Of a DNA stretch of 64,000 nucleotides, positions 53,544 to 63,072 are shown piece after piece (the stretch's first letter is position 1; the number at the start of each line of letters is the position of its first letter). The position numbers were made by a program, and so were the translations under genes. Origin of the DNA: Pseudomonas sp. BN411 (GTDB lineage Bacteria; Pseudomonadota; Gammaproteobacteria; Pseudomonadales; Pseudomonadaceae); NCBI RefSeq assembly GCF_029871235.1, contig NZ_SSOM01000065.1, forward strand, positions 62,001 to 126,000, in the 5' to 3' direction. A model generated the notes under the pieces. It was not told the DNA's origin. It saw nothing but the letters and a program-made list of their open reading frames with translations, and made no database searches.

Positions 53544-53561
53544 TTGCGATGTCCGTCAGGA

Positions 53562-53972
53562 CTACTTGTCCCGTTGCGACTTCAGCAGGTCGCGGATCTC
53601 GGTCAGCAGTTCCTGGTCCTTGGTGGGCGCCGGCGGTGCTTCCGGGGCTGCGGCCTCTTCACGCTTGAGCTTGTTGATCGCCTTGACCCCCATGAAGATC
53701 GCGAAGGCCACGATCACGAAGTCCAGAATCGTCTGGATGAACTTGCCGTAGCTCAGTACCACAGCCGGGATATCTCCCTCGGCGGCCTTGAGGGTGATGG
53801 CCAGGTCGGAGAAATCGACCCCGCCGATCAGCAGGCCAATGGGCGGCATGATCACGTCGCCCACGAAAGACGAGACGATCTTGCCGAAGGCGGCGCCGAT
53901 GATGATGCCCACGGCCATGTCGACCACGTTGCCCTTGACGGCGAAGGCTTTGAATTCGTTGAGCAGGCTCAT
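53562..53972 (-). CDS. mscL: Large-conductance mechanosensitive channel
   Basis: A 136-residue MscL from the ATG at 53972. TM1 is [30 protein letters not shown], with the conserved pore-lining Gly/Ala pattern; TM2 is [25 protein letters not shown]; the C-terminal helix bundle follows a Pro/Ala linker. It forms a homopentamer that opens near lytic tension. A bidirectional terminator lies 20 bases downstream. Confidence 0.95.
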   Translation of the reverse strand: MSLLNEFKAFAVKGNVVDMAVGIIIGAAFGKIVSSFVGDVIMPPIGLLIGGVDFSDLAITLKAAEGDIPAVVLSYGKFIQTILDFVIVAFAIFMGVKAINKLKREEAAAPEAPPAPTKDQELLTEIRDLLKSQRDK

Positions 53973-54180
53973 GTTCACTCCCTGAGGTTCTGGTTTTAAG
54001 GCTGAAGTGTAATTCAGCGGGTCGAGGCTGCCAGTGGCGGTCACCTCCTTGTGCGGGCACACATGCTAGGGCCCGGCATGGCCAGTGCCAAGCCTGCGGT
54101 GTGTTTCCGTCAGGCGGCGCTTTCCGCCGCTGGACACTGGTCTAGCCTGAGAGTGAGGCTGCAAGAGGAGGGTCGCTGCC

Positions 54181-54426
54181 ATGCCACTAGAACATCACCC
54201 GCTCAACCGTGAATTCCCGGAGTTCAAGGACACCATGCGCGCACTGCTGCAAAGCGATGCGCACTTTGCCCGGTTGGCGGGGGAGTACCAGGATCTGGAT
54301 TCGCAAATCTACGAAGTCGAGGACGGCAACAAGGCCCTTGATGACAGCGCCCTGCACGGTCTGAAGGTGCAAAGGGTCGCCTTGAAAGATGAAATCGCCC
54401 GAATGCTCAGGAGCGCCAAGGGCTGA
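54181..54426 (+). CDS. YdcH/DUF465-family small protein
   Basis: An 81-residue helical protein. LNREFPEFKDTMRALLQSDAHFARLAGEYQDLDSQIYEVE and LKVQRVALKDEIARML are the DUF465 pattern, two helices forming a coiled hairpin. Function unknown; the family is common in proteobacteria. It has AGAGGAGGGTCGCTGCC before its start and stands alone. Confidence 0.88.
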   Translation: MPLEHHPLNREFPEFKDTMRALLQSDAHFARLAGEYQDLDSQIYEVEDGNKALDDSALHGLKVQRVALKDEIARMLRSAKG

Positions 54427-54509
54427 CGCCTTGATTTGATCGGGGTCAACAGGGCTGGACGAGTAGGGGCATAGGCTGGGCACCATCTTTTCTTCCCGGA
54501 GCCTTTGCC

Positions 54510-54788
54510 ATGACCGCTGCCATCCTGGTGTCCGGCGTGGGCATGATGCCTGCGTCGTCCATTTCCCCTGAGCGCCTGGAAGCCATCGAACGCCTGGGCC
54601 GCCTGCAAAGCCAGCTCGACCTGTTGCAACTCCGCATCCGCCGCGTGGAAGAGGGCAGCGAGCCGGATGACGGCTCCAGCCTGACCATGCTGCACATGCG
54701 CCTGGATGGTCTGCTTGAGGACCTCGAACGCCAGCGTCGACGCGCCAGCGGCCAATGCTGCAACTGCGGCGGCGGTTGCCGGGGTTGA
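54510..54788 (+). CDS. Small coiled-coil protein with Cys-rich C-terminus
   Basis: A 92-residue protein. Residues about 20-78 are heptad-like helices (ERLEAIERLGRLQSQLDLLQLRIRRVEEG...LDGLLEDLERQRRR). The last residues hold C83, C84, C86 and C90 (CCNCGGGC). I do not recognise a named family; it lies where P. aeruginosa has a small hypothetical gene beside radA. The Cys cluster may bind a metal. It has CCCGGAGCC upstream and lies 42 bases before radA. Confidence 0.7.
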   Translation: MTAAILVSGVGMMPASSISPERLEAIERLGRLQSQLDLLQLRIRRVEEGSEPDDGSSLTMLHMRLDGLLEDLERQRRRASGQCCNCGGGCRG

Positions 54789-54830
54789 TCCGCTATCATG
54801 CGGGCTTTCGTGTTTTGACGGAGTCCGCTG

Positions 54831-56198
54831 ATGGCCAAGGCCAAGCGCATGTACGGCTGCACCGAGTGCGGCGCCACTTTCCCCAAATGGGCCGGCCAGT
54901 GCGCTGATTGCGGGGCCTGGAACACCCTGGTGGAAACCGTGCTGGAGGGCGCCGCGGCGTCTTCCTCGGGCGGCCGCGGCGGCTGGGCTGGCCAGCAGGC
55001 GCAGCTCAAGACCCTGGCCGAGGTCAGCGTCGAGGAAATGCCGCGCTTTTCCACCGCCTCCACCGAGTTGGACCGCGTCCTCGGCGGCGGCCTGGTGGAT
55101 GGCTCGGTGGTGCTGATCGGCGGTGATCCGGGCATCGGCAAGTCCACCATCCTGCTGCAGACCCTCTGTAACATCGCTGCGCGCTTCCCCGCGCTCTATG
55201 TCACCGGTGAGGAGTCCCAACAGCAGGTGGCCATGCGCGCCCGCCGCCTGGGCCTGCCGGAAGACAAGCTCAAGGTCATGACCGAGACCTGCATCGAAGC
55301 CATCATCGCCACCGCACGGGTGGAGCAGCCCAAGGTGATGGTGATCGACTCCATCCAGACCATCTTCACCGAACAATTGCAGTCCGCCCCCGGCGGTGTG
55401 GCCCAGGTGCGCGAGAGCGCCGCGCTGCTGGTGCGCTTCGCCAAGCAGAGCGGCACGGCGATCTTCCTGGTCGGCCACGTAACCAAAGAAGGTGCCCTGG
55501 CCGGTCCTCGCGTGTTGGAGCACATGGTGGACACGGTCCTCTATTTCGAAGGCGAGTCCGATGGTCGCCTGCGCCTGCTGCGGGCGGTGAAGAACCGCTT
55601 CGGCGCGGTGAACGAACTGGGCGTGTTCGGTATGACCGACAAGGGCCTGAAGGAAGTCTCCAACCCTTCTGCGATCTTCCTCACCCGTGCCCAGGAGTCA
55701 GTGCCCGGCAGCGTGGTGATGGCCACCTGGGAGGGGTCGCGGCCCATGCTGGTCGAGGTCCAGGCGCTGGTGGACACCAGCCACCTGGCCAACCCTCGCC
55801 GAGTGACCCTGGGCCTGGACCAGAACCGCCTGGCCATGCTGCTGGCGGTGCTGCACCGCCACGGTGGCATCCCGACCTATGACCAGGATGTGTTCCTCAA
55901 CGTGGTGGGCGGTGTGAAGGTGCTGGAAACCGCCTCCGACCTGGCGCTGATCGCCGCCATCATCTCCAGCCTGCGCAATCGTCCGCTGGCCCATGACGTG
56001 CTGGTGTTCGGCGAAGTGGGGCTGTCCGGTGAGGTGCGCCCGGTACCCAGCGGCCAGGAGCGCCTTAAGGAAGCCGCGAAGCACGGCTTCAAGCGCGCGA
56101 TCGTGCCCAAGGGCAACGCGCCCAAGGAAGACCCGCCCGGCCTGACCGTGGTCGCGGTGACCCGCCTGGAACAGGCGCTGGGTGCGCTGTTCGAGTAG
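54831..56198 (+). CDS. radA: DNA repair protein RadA
   Basis: A 455-residue RadA. The N-terminal zinc finger uses C10, C13, C24 and C27; Walker A is GGDPGIGKST; KNRFG is the RadA-specific motif in RLLRAVKNRFGAVNELGVF; the C-terminal Lon-protease-like domain has DVLVFGEVGLSGEVRPV. It is a hexameric helicase that extends branch migration in homologous recombination with RecA. The long interrupted REP cluster after the stop separates it from mapZ. Confidence 0.95.
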   Translation: MAKAKRMYGCTECGATFPKWAGQCADCGAWNTLVETVLEGAAASSSGGRGGWAGQQAQLKTLAEVSVEEMPRFSTASTELDRVLGGGLVDGSVVLIGGDPGIGKSTILLQTLCNIAARFPALYVTGEESQQQVAMRARRLGLPEDKLKVMTETCIEAIIATARVEQPKVMVIDSIQTIFTEQLQSAPGGVAQVRESAALLVRFAKQSGTAIFLVGHVTKEGALAGPRVLEHMVDTVLYFEGESDGRLRLLRAVKNRFGAVNELGVFGMTDKGLKEVSNPSAIFLTRAQESVPGSVVMATWEGSRPMLVEVQALVDTSHLANPRRVTLGLDQNRLAMLLAVLHRHGGIPTYDQDVFLNVVGGVKVLETASDLALIAAIISSLRNRPLAHDVLVFGEVGLSGEVRPVPSGQERLKEAAKHGFKRAIVPKGNAPKEDPPGLTVVAVTRLEQALGALFE

Positions 56199-56227
56199 CG
56201 GGGAGGTGGGGGTGAGGTGAGAGGTAT

Positions 56228-56272
56228 TGGCAGACCTGCGGTCTGCTTAGCGATTGAAATCGCCCCCACAGG
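56228..56272. repeat. Half REP element
   Basis: Only the right half of the GTGGGGGCG class is present: GGCAGACCTGCGGTCTGC hairpin and GCGATTGAAATCGCCCCCAC arm. Confidence 0.75.
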
Positions 56273-56303
56273 AAAAGCGAGCAGCATTTAGCCTGCACGG
56301 ACA

Positions 56304-56342
56304 GCTCCCTCTCCCGCTTGCGGGAGAGGGTTGGGGTGAGGG
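56304..56342. repeat. CCCTCTCCC/GGGAGAGGG hairpin
   Basis: CCCTCTCCCGC-TTGCGGGAGAGGG hairpin followed by TTGGGGTGAGGGG, the same module as in the clusters at 25801 and 30710. Confidence 0.75.
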
Positions 56343-56348
56343 GCTTTT

Positions 56349-56392
56349 GGCAGACCTGCGGTCTGCTTGGCGAATGAATTCGCCCCTACAAG
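56349..56392. repeat. Half REP element overlapping the mapZ stop
   Basis: GCAGACCTGCGGTCTGC hairpin and the arm GCGAATGAATTCGCCCCTAC. On the minus strand its head GTAG includes the mapZ TAG stop at 56386-56388. Confidence 0.8.
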
Positions 56393-56778
56393 AAGCGGCT
56401 GTCGACGGGCTCTTCCTCACCCAATGCGGTCAACTCGCGCTCCAGCAGCTCTTCGCTACCGAGGTTGAGCTCCACCAGGCGGCGCAGGTGGCTGATGGAG
56501 TCCAGGTCGATATGACGGCAGATGAAACCGAGCTGGTCGCCCTGGGCGCGGGTCAGTTCCACTTCCATCGCGACCTGTATGTCGGCCCCCAGGTCGATGC
56601 GGACATCGAAGGGCATGGCCGGGTCGCCATCCCACTCCGACGGGCGAATCACCAGCAGGCCCTTGAGGGAAATGTCGTGCAGCTCCGCCGCCCAGCGCTT
56701 GTCGCCCTGCGCGATGGTGGTGGCGGCATCGAAGTTGATGCGGTGGAAGCGCCGACGTTCGCTGGCGATTTCACTCAT
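56386..56778 (-). CDS. mapZ: PilZ-domain c-di-GMP receptor, MapZ-like
   Basis: A 130-residue PilZ protein from the ATG at 56778, chosen because AGGAGC sits at proper distance; a second ATG lies 6 bases earlier. The RRRFHR c-di-GMP-binding motif is at residues 8-13, with D/S-x-S-x-x-G as [10 protein letters not shown]. The C-terminal [18 protein letters not shown] followed by EELLEREL matches MapZ (PA4608), which binds c-di-GMP and then inhibits the chemotaxis methyltransferase CheR1. Position beside radA also fits. The stop is formed by a REP head. Confidence 0.88.
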   Translation of the reverse strand: MSEIASERRRFHRINFDAATTIAQGDKRWAAELHDISLKGLLVIRPSEWDGDPAMPFDVRIDLGADIQVAMEVELTRAQGDQLGFICRHIDLDSISHLRRLVELNLGSEELLERELTALGEEEPVDSRFL

Positions 56779-56829
56779 GTTCATGCTCCTGCGAGATTTC
56801 AACCACTATAGACAAGGCTCTTCGCGCCT

Positions 56830-58995
56830 TCATTCGCCCCGGCGCCGCCTGATCCACAAAATCATTGCCGCAATCGCCAGCACGCCGGTTCCGGCCAGCA
56901 GGTACTTCCACGGGCGCAGGCTGCTGCGCAACCACTGCCCGCGCTCTTCCCAGACGCGCTTGCCGGCGGCATCGAAGTTCGGTTCCTCGCAGTTCTGGCC
57001 GAAGTTGACGGCCCAGGGCACGTACGGTCCCTGCTGCACGTAGCGCCGGTAATGGACACGTGCGCCTTCCAGGTCGCGGTAGAGCAGCCAGCCGGTGGCC
57101 TTGCACAGCACCGCGGCGAAGGCCTGGCTGCTCCGGGGCAGTTGGTCGGCGGCGCGGTCAGCGAGCTGCGCGGCGACCCAGCGATAGTGGTAGCGGGCAT
57201 TGGGCTGGGCCAGATTGGCGTTCTGCCGCTCGGCCTCGTCGGCGCTCAGCAGCCCGCTTGCTTTCTGGCGGTCGACCTGGAGCAGGGCGAAGGAACCGCC
57301 GAGGCTATGGAAGTCTGGCGACATCTCGTAGCCCAACAGTTCCATGCCCTGTTCACGGGCGATCACCGCCGCTTCATAGAGGGCTTCGGCACGGCCGGTG
57401 GCGGTCCAGCGGTTCTCCGCTTCTTCCCGAGCGTGGCCATAGCGGCGGGCGGTTTCGCGCAGCTCGTCGCTGTCGTAATAGGGCAAGGCCTCGGCGTAGT
57501 GGCCTTCACGCAGCAGACGCCGTGCCAGCAAATCACGCAGTTGGGCGGCTACGGGACGTGGCTGGTAGCTCTCGCGCTCTTCGGCTGTCTGCGGTTTGGC
57601 TGCCGCTACCTTGGCGTCGACATAGCCCTTGAGTTCTTCCAGCGTGAGCACCCGCTCGGCGACAGCGGCGGCATCCCACCAGTAGAGGTCGCCGCTGCGG
57701 TAGAGCAGGTCGAAGGCGTCCAGGTAATCGCCGCGCTGCAAAGAGAGGATGGCGTTTTCGCCGTCCACCCGGCAGCGCGGTTTCACGTTCTCGTAATCCC
57801 AGTTGGCCGTGCGCCGGGTGCCCCAGTCTTCACCTTCGGGGAAGGCGCGCGCGGCCTTGGCGTAGGCTTCGGCGGCACGGGTGGCATCACCGTCGCGCAG
57901 GGCCAGCTTGGCTCGCAGCCACCAGGCCAGACCGCTGTCGCCGGCTTTGGCGAGGAAGCGCCGGGCATCGTCGTAGCGACCGAGCTGGTAGCTCAGGGCG
58001 GCCAGGCGATCGGCATTGTCCAGATCGCTGGCAGTGTTCTCGACCAGCAAGGAGCCGAGGTGATCATCCCCATTCGGCTCGCCATCGAGGCGGCTGAGCA
58101 GGCGCGCGGTCAGCAGTTGCTGAACCTCGGGAATGGCCAGCAACGGCACCAATTGTTCATCGGGCAAGCGGATGAGTTCGGCCGAAAGCTGGCGCAGCGA
58201 GCTGTAGCCGGTGGCCGAATGGTGGGCGGTCTGGCTGGCGTAGAGGCGGATGGCGCCGGCCCAGTCGCCGGCCAGATAGGCCAGGCGGGCGTCTTCGCCG
58301 AGGCTGGCGATGCCCAGCTCCAGAGGGTCGGAGTAACCCTGGGCGGTGAGCTGGCGGGTCTGACTGAAAGCATCGCGCGCGGCCTCGGTGGCTTGTCGCA
58401 TGAACAGCCGCTGGTCTTCTTCGCTGCGTTGGGTTTCGTCCGTAGGCACGCCCTCGGGATTTCCTAGGCTGGCCTGTGCCCGGCCCAGGGAATAGGCGGC
58501 CCAGGTGCTGCGCAGGCGACGTTGTTCGGGCGGCAGTTGCAGGACCCTCTGGAAGTAGTCGGCAGCCAGTTGGTAATCCTGCTGGGCGAACGCGACCGCA
58601 CCAGCGCTGTAGAGGCGCAGCTCGGCGGGCAGGTCCAGGCCCTGGTCCTCCACCTGGTGGGCGTCGGTCAGGGTTCGCAGGTGCCGGACCTGCTGGTAGA
58701 GGGGCTCGCCCAGTTCCTTCTGTTCCACTTCATCGCGCTGCTGGAGGTAGCGTTCCCCGCCGTCGTCCCAGTAACCCACCAGGGTGGCATCACCTGACTG
58801 GCCGAGGCCGGGGACCGGCTTGCCCAGGCGCGCGACCTCGAAGGCGAAGTTGCCTTCGGGCAGCTCGGCCAGGGTCTGGGCGCGGTCGTCCAGCAGGCTC
58901 AGGGGAAAGTCCGGCCCGCACGCCTGCGCGCTCAATACCGGCAGGCAGAGCGCGATGGCGAGGGCAAGGCGAGTGCGGCGTTCAGGGGTAGACAC
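56830..58995 (-). CDS. Large exported protein with TPR-like helices and C-terminal membrane anchor
   Basis: A 721-residue protein from a GTG at 58995 with AGGAGG upstream. The N-terminus is a Sec signal ending LSAQACG; the Cys context is a poor lipobox. The body is rich in helix pairs with TPR/SEL-like spacing (for example AYSLGRAQASLGNPEG, ALSYQLGRYDDARRFLAKAGD, ATRAAEAYAKAARAFPEG). One helix near residues 690-707 and an RRRR tail anchor the C-terminus. Role unknown; a periplasmic scaffold is plausible. It overlaps the DUF3142 gene by 14 bases, so the two are coupled. Confidence 0.75.
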   Translation of the reverse strand: MSTPERRTRLALAIALCLPVLSAQACGPDFPLSLLDDRAQTLAELPEGNFAFEVARLGKPVPGLGQSGDATLVGYWDDGGERYLQQRDEVEQKELGEPLYQQVRHLRTLTDAHQVEDQGLDLPAELRLYSAGAVAFAQQDYQLAADYFQRVLQLPPEQRRLRSTWAAYSLGRAQASLGNPEGVPTDETQRSEEDQRLFMRQATEAARDAFSQTRQLTAQGYSDPLELGIASLGEDARLAYLAGDWAGAIRLYASQTAHHSATGYSSLRQLSAELIRLPDEQLVPLLAIPEVQQLLTARLLSRLDGEPNGDDHLGSLLVENTASDLDNADRLAALSYQLGRYDDARRFLAKAGDSGLAWWLRAKLALRDGDATRAAEAYAKAARAFPEGEDWGTRRTANWDYENVKPRCRVDGENAILSLQRGDYLDAFDLLYRSGDLYWWDAAAVAERVLTLEELKGYVDAKVAAAKPQTAEERESYQPRPVAAQLRDLLARRLLREGHYAEALPYYDSDELRETARRYGHAREEAENRWTATGRAEALYEAAVIAREQGMELLGYEMSPDFHSLGGSFALLQVDRQKASGLLSADEAERQNANLAQPNARYHYRWVAAQLADRAADQLPRSSQAFAAVLCKATGWLLYRDLEGARVHYRRYVQQGPYVPWAVNFGQNCEEPNFDAAGKRVWEERGQWLRSSLRPWKYLLAGTGVLAIAAMILWIRRRRGE

Positions 58996-60163
58996 GGGAT
59001 CCTCCTTGATCGAGATGTTCGCAGCGGGCCCAACCCAGGGCGCGCTGTTGGCCGGCGGCGAGCCGGCCTTCGTTGAGACGGGTGAAGACCAGGCGGTCGG
59101 TTGCGCGCTCCAGGCGATAGCCGGCCAGGGCGTCGGCCGCATAGCAGGACTGGGCAGGCAGTTCGATGCGCTCCGGCAGGGGGCCGTCGAGGTTGCCCAG
59201 GTTGGTGAGGGCCAGCTCGTGCAGTGGTCCCGACTGCTGGATCTCAGGCTGGATGTCGGCGTGCAGGGCTTCGCCACGCGCCACTGCCAGCAGGGTTACC
59301 AACCGCCAGGCGCGGCGATCGCCGGCCAGGGGCAGGCGGAACCAGATGACGCCGGTCAGGTGCTCGGGGCGGTCGCGGCGCAGGTTGGCCAGCAGTTCAG
59401 CCAGTTGCTGCGGGTCGGCCTGGAGTTCGCGGCGTGGTCCGGCGATGGCCAGCGGGCTTTCGCTCTCGACCCGGCCATTCACCAGGGCGATGCCGTAGGC
59501 GGGCAGGGCGAGCAGGAAGGGGCGGTCGCTGACATCGTTCCAGAGCTTTGCCCAGGCCTGTGCCCGTGTGGGGTCGAACAAACCATTCTCCGGGGCGCTC
59601 ACCGCATGGACCTGCAATACGCTGCCATCCACTTGCCGAAGCAGATCGGCCAGAACCGGGCTGTCGAGCCAGGCGGGCAGGGCGGTGATGCTGAGCTTGA
59701 GGTCCGCCGGAAGCGCCTGGCGAAGGTCGCGGAGAAAGTCCCGGTACCCCGGCAGGCGCGCGCTGGCGCAATCGTGATCGATCTCCAGACCCTGCATGAC
59801 CACACCCTGGGCGCGCCAGTGGTCCACCAGGGCGAGTATGTCGGCGCGGGTGCGTTGCAGGTCCAGGTCTGGCAGCTGGCCGTCCAGGCGGACCACTGCG
59901 ACCAGCGGGCGGCCGTCGGCGGCGAGCAGTTCGCGGTCCACCTGAATGCGCGACCAGCCCGCACCCGGATGGGCCTGGGCGGCGAGCACCCGCAGGGTGG
60001 AAAAGTCGGTACGGCTGGCGGCCAGGGCTTCTGCGTGGGCCGGGCGCCATTGCCGCTGCCATATATAGAGTTGCTGGTCGAGCGGCGCGCGGGTTTCCTG
60101 CTCGCAGCCAGAGAGCAAGAGCAGCAAAAGGATGAAGGCTGCGCGAAGGTGTGAATAAGGCAT
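58982..60163 (-). CDS. DUF3142 lipoprotein, TIM-barrel-like
   Basis: A 393-residue protein from the ATG at 60163. A lipobox LLSGC gives a lipid-modified C20. The mature part has the DUF3142 pattern: LYIWQRQWRPAHAEAL at the start, GLEIDHDCASARLPGYRDFLRDLRQAL with acidic residues at a barrel-end position, LSITALPAWLD, and LLALPAYG. The fold resembles glycoside-hydrolase-like TIM barrels, but no enzyme activity is known. Its 3' end overlaps the 721-residue protein gene, suggesting a shared envelope function. Confidence 0.8.
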   Translation of the reverse strand: MPYSHLRAAFILLLLLLSGCEQETRAPLDQQLYIWQRQWRPAHAEALAASRTDFSTLRVLAAQAHPGAGWSRIQVDRELLAADGRPLVAVVRLDGQLPDLDLQRTRADILALVDHWRAQGVVMQGLEIDHDCASARLPGYRDFLRDLRQALPADLKLSITALPAWLDSPVLADLLRQVDGSVLQVHAVSAPENGLFDPTRAQAWAKLWNDVSDRPFLLALPAYGIALVNGRVESESPLAIAGPRRELQADPQQLAELLANLRRDRPEHLTGVIWFRLPLAGDRRAWRLVTLLAVARGEALHADIQPEIQQSGPLHELALTNLGNLDGPLPERIELPAQSCYAADALAGYRLERATDRLVFTRLNEGRLAAGQQRALGWARCEHLDQGGSRVYP

Positions 60164-60334
60164 GGAATCGGCGCGCTCTGGAGCGGGCTCCTTGGGTAAT
60201 TGAGCCTGACTGCGGCGAATTACATCCGTAATCCCGGTGGCCGACAAGGCGTGCCGGGGCTGGTTTGACAGTTCCCTATACGTCGCCAAAGCTGCTTATG
60301 CGGTTTTTCTATAAATTCGTGCGGAGCGCAAATA

Positions 60335-60841
60335 ATGGATAAGCGACTTCTGAAAAAGGGTTTGATCGTGGGGCTGCTCAGTGCAGCCAGCGTGGCGGCG
60401 CAGGCCGACCAGGCGGGGGGCGGTGGTTGCGGTTGGGGCAACATGCTGTTCGAAGGTCAGCGCGGGCTGGTCCCGCACCTGCTGGCCACCACCACTAACG
60501 GAACTTCCGGTAACGCTACCTTTGGCTTGACCTCGGGTACCAACGGTTGCGATTCCAGCGTGCGCCTGGGCTACGGCGGACGCTCCATGCTGGCCATGAA
60601 CGGCATGCTCGACAACATTGCCGAAGACATGGCCCAGGGCAAAGGCGAGGCGCTGGATGCCTATGCGACCCTGCTGGGCATCGAACAGTCCGATCGCGCC
60701 CACTTCGCCCAGGTCACCCAGGCCAATTTCTCCACCATCTTCTCTTCGCCAGACGTGACCGGGGACCAGGTACTCGCCGCCACTGTCGACGTCATGAGCC
60801 GCGACCAGCAGCTGGCCCGCTATGCCAAGCAGCCGAGCTAA
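60335..60841 (+). CDS. DUF3015 exported protein
   Basis: A 168-residue protein with a Sec signal (KKGLIVGLLSAASVAAQA). The mature part begins GGGGCGWGNMLFEGQRGLVPHLLATTTNG and has SFGLTSGT-like and LGYGGRSMLAMNGMLDNIAEDMAQGKGE segments typical of DUF3015 (PA4607 position). Function unknown; secreted or periplasmic. It is monocistronic with a strong terminator. Confidence 0.88.
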   Translation: MDKRLLKKGLIVGLLSAASVAAQADQAGGGGCGWGNMLFEGQRGLVPHLLATTTNGTSGNATFGLTSGTNGCDSSVRLGYGGRSMLAMNGMLDNIAEDMAQGKGEALDAYATLLGIEQSDRAHFAQVTQANFSTIFSSPDVTGDQVLAATVDVMSRDQQLARYAKQPS

Positions 60842-60860
60842 GTCCAGCAGCGTATAAGAA

Positions 60861-60884
60861 AGCCGGGCCTTGCCCGGCTTTTTT
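60861..60884 (+). terminator. Intrinsic terminator of the DUF3015 gene
   Basis: AGCCGGGC-CTT-GCCCGGCT stem followed by a T tract, 19 bases after the stop. Confidence 0.9.
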
Positions 60885-60995
60885 CTAGCCCCCTGTCGTT
60901 GAAAGGGCCATTCCAGACCCGGTTCGGTCACCGGCTGCTTCCAGAGGGACTAAGCTTGTGCGGCAGCCTGTCTGTTCATTCATTCGGAGTTCCCT

Positions 60996-63062
60996 ATGAA
61001 CAATAACAACAGCGTCCTGCGCCACCTGCCCTGGGCAGTGCTGGCTGTGGCCGGGGCCTGCGCCCTGGGCGTTGTCGCGTTGCGGCGCGGCGAGGCGATC
61101 AACGCACTGTGGATAGTGGTAGCCGCCGTTGCCCTCTACCTGGTTGCCTATCGCTACTACAGCCTGTTCATCGCCACCAGAGTGATGCAGCTCGATCCAG
61201 CTCGCGCCACGCCGGCCGTCCTCCACAATGACGGTCTGGATTTCGTTCCAACCAACAAACACGTGCTCTTCGGGCACCACTTCGCTGCCATCGCTGGCGC
61301 CGGCCCGCTGGTGGGCCCCGTACTCGCCGCGCAAATGGGCTACCTGCCCGGCACCCTCTGGCTGATTGCCGGAGTGGTACTGGCAGGCGCAGTGCAGGAC
61401 TTCATGGTGCTGTTCATTTCCAGCCGCCGCGATGGACGTTCCCTGGGCGACCTGGTGCGAGAGGAAATGGGCCAGGTGGCTGGCACCATTGCGCTGTTCG
61501 GCGCGTTCCTGATCATGATCATCATCCTCGCGGTGCTCTCGCTGATCGTGGTGAAAGCCCTGGCCGAAAGCCCATGGGGCATGTTCACGGTGATGGCGAC
61601 CATCCCCATTGCGATGCTGATGGGGATCTACATGCGCTATATCCGCCCGGGCCGCATCGGCGAGATTTCGGTGGTGGGCGTGGTCCTGCTGCTGACTTCC
61701 ATCTGGCTCGGTGGCCAGGTCGCCGCCGACCCGGTCTGGGGGCCGGCGTTCACCTTCACCGGCGTGCAGATCACCTGGATGCTGATCGGCTACGGCTTCG
61801 TCGCCGCCGTGCTGCCGGTGTGGCTGATCCTCGCCCCGCGTGACTACCTGTCCACATTCCTCAAGATCGGCACCATCATCGCTCTGGCCATCGGCATCCT
61901 GATCACCATGCCGGAGCTGAAAATGCCGGCGCTGACCCAGTTCGTCGACGGCACCGGTCCGGTATGGAAGGGCCCGCTGTTCCCCTTCCTGTTCATCACC
62001 ATCGCTTGCGGCGCGGTATCGGGCTTCCATGCGCTGATTTCCTCGGGCACCACGCCCAAGATGCTGGCCAGTGAGTCCCACGCCCGCTACATCGGCTACG
62101 GCGGCATGCTGATGGAGTCCTTCGTTGCCATCATGGCCATGGTCGCCGCCTCGGTGATCGAACCGGGCGTGTACTTCGCCATGAACAGCCCGCCGGCCGT
62201 GGTCGGCGCGGATGTCGCCAGTGTGGCGGCGGCGGTGAGCAACTGGGGCTTCGCCATCACCCCCGAGCAACTGGAGGCGACCGCCAGGGACATTGGCGAA
62301 CACACCATCCTGGCCCGTGCCGGCGGTGCGCCGACCCTGGCCGTGGGTATCGCACAGATCCTCCACCAGGTGCTGCCGGGTGAGAACACCATGGCCTTCT
62401 GGTACCACTTCGCGATCCTCTTCGAGGCACTGTTCATCCTCACTGCCGTGGACGCCGGTACCCGTGCTGGTCGCTTCATGCTGCAGGACCTGCTGGGCAA
62501 CTTCGTCCCGGCCCTGAAGAAGACCGAGTCCTGGACCGCCAACGTCATCGCCACCGCCGGTTGCGTGGCCCTCTGGGGCTGGCTGCTGTACCAGGGCGTG
62601 ATCGACCCGTTGGGCGGCATCAATACCCTGTGGCCGCTGTTCGGTATCTCCAATCAGATGCTGGCGGGCATCGCCCTGATGCTGGGCTGCGTGGTGCTGA
62701 TCAAGATGAAGCGCCAACGCTATGTCTGGGTGACTCTGATCCCGGCCACCTGGCTGCTGATCTGCACCACCACTGCCGGTGTGATCAAGCTCATCGATCC
62801 GAACCCCGCCGTCGGCTTCCTGGCCCTGGCGAAGAAATACAGCGACGCCCTGGCTGCGGGGCAGGTGCTGGCGCCGGCCAAGGACATCGGCCAGATGCAG
62901 AACGTGATCTTCAACGCCTACACCAATGCGACCCTGACCGCGCTGTTCCTCTTCGTGGTGCTGAGCGTGCTGTTCTACGCCATCAAGGTGGGCCGAAATG
63001 CCTGGATGAAACCGGAGCGCACCGACAAGGAATCTCCGTTCCAGCCGATCCCGGAAGCCTGA
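60996..63062 (+). CDS. cstA: Carbon starvation protein / pyruvate transporter CstA
   Basis: A 688-residue membrane protein with about 16-18 helices. Hallmarks are [57 protein letters not shown] and [16 protein letters not shown]. Family members import pyruvate (BtsT/CstA) or peptides under carbon limitation. The downstream 67-residue YbdD gene is the usual partner. The upstream 110 bases contain the previous terminator, so it has its own promoter, which I could not define. Confidence 0.94.
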   Translation: MNNNNSVLRHLPWAVLAVAGACALGVVALRRGEAINALWIVVAAVALYLVAYRYYSLFIATRVMQLDPARATPAVLHNDGLDFVPTNKHVLFGHHFAAIAGAGPLVGPVLAAQMGYLPGTLWLIAGVVLAGAVQDFMVLFISSRRDGRSLGDLVREEMGQVAGTIALFGAFLIMIIILAVLSLIVVKALAESPWGMFTVMATIPIAMLMGIYMRYIRPGRIGEISVVGVVLLLTSIWLGGQVAADPVWGPAFTFTGVQITWMLIGYGFVAAVLPVWLILAPRDYLSTFLKIGTIIALAIGILITMPELKMPALTQFVDGTGPVWKGPLFPFLFITIACGAVSGFHALISSGTTPKMLASESHARYIGYGGMLMESFVAIMAMVAASVIEPGVYFAMNSPPAVVGADVASVAAAVSNWGFAITPEQLEATARDIGEHTILARAGGAPTLAVGIAQILHQVLPGENTMAFWYHFAILFEALFILTAVDAGTRAGRFMLQDLLGNFVPALKKTESWTANVIATAGCVALWGWLLYQGVIDPLGGINTLWPLFGISNQMLAGIALMLGCVVLIKMKRQRYVWVTLIPATWLLICTTTAGVIKLIDPNPAVGFLALAKKYSDALAAGQVLAPAKDIGQMQNVIFNAYTNATLTALFLFVVLSVLFYAIKVGRNAWMKPERTDKESPFQPIPEA

Positions 63063-63072
63063 GGAGGGCGCC

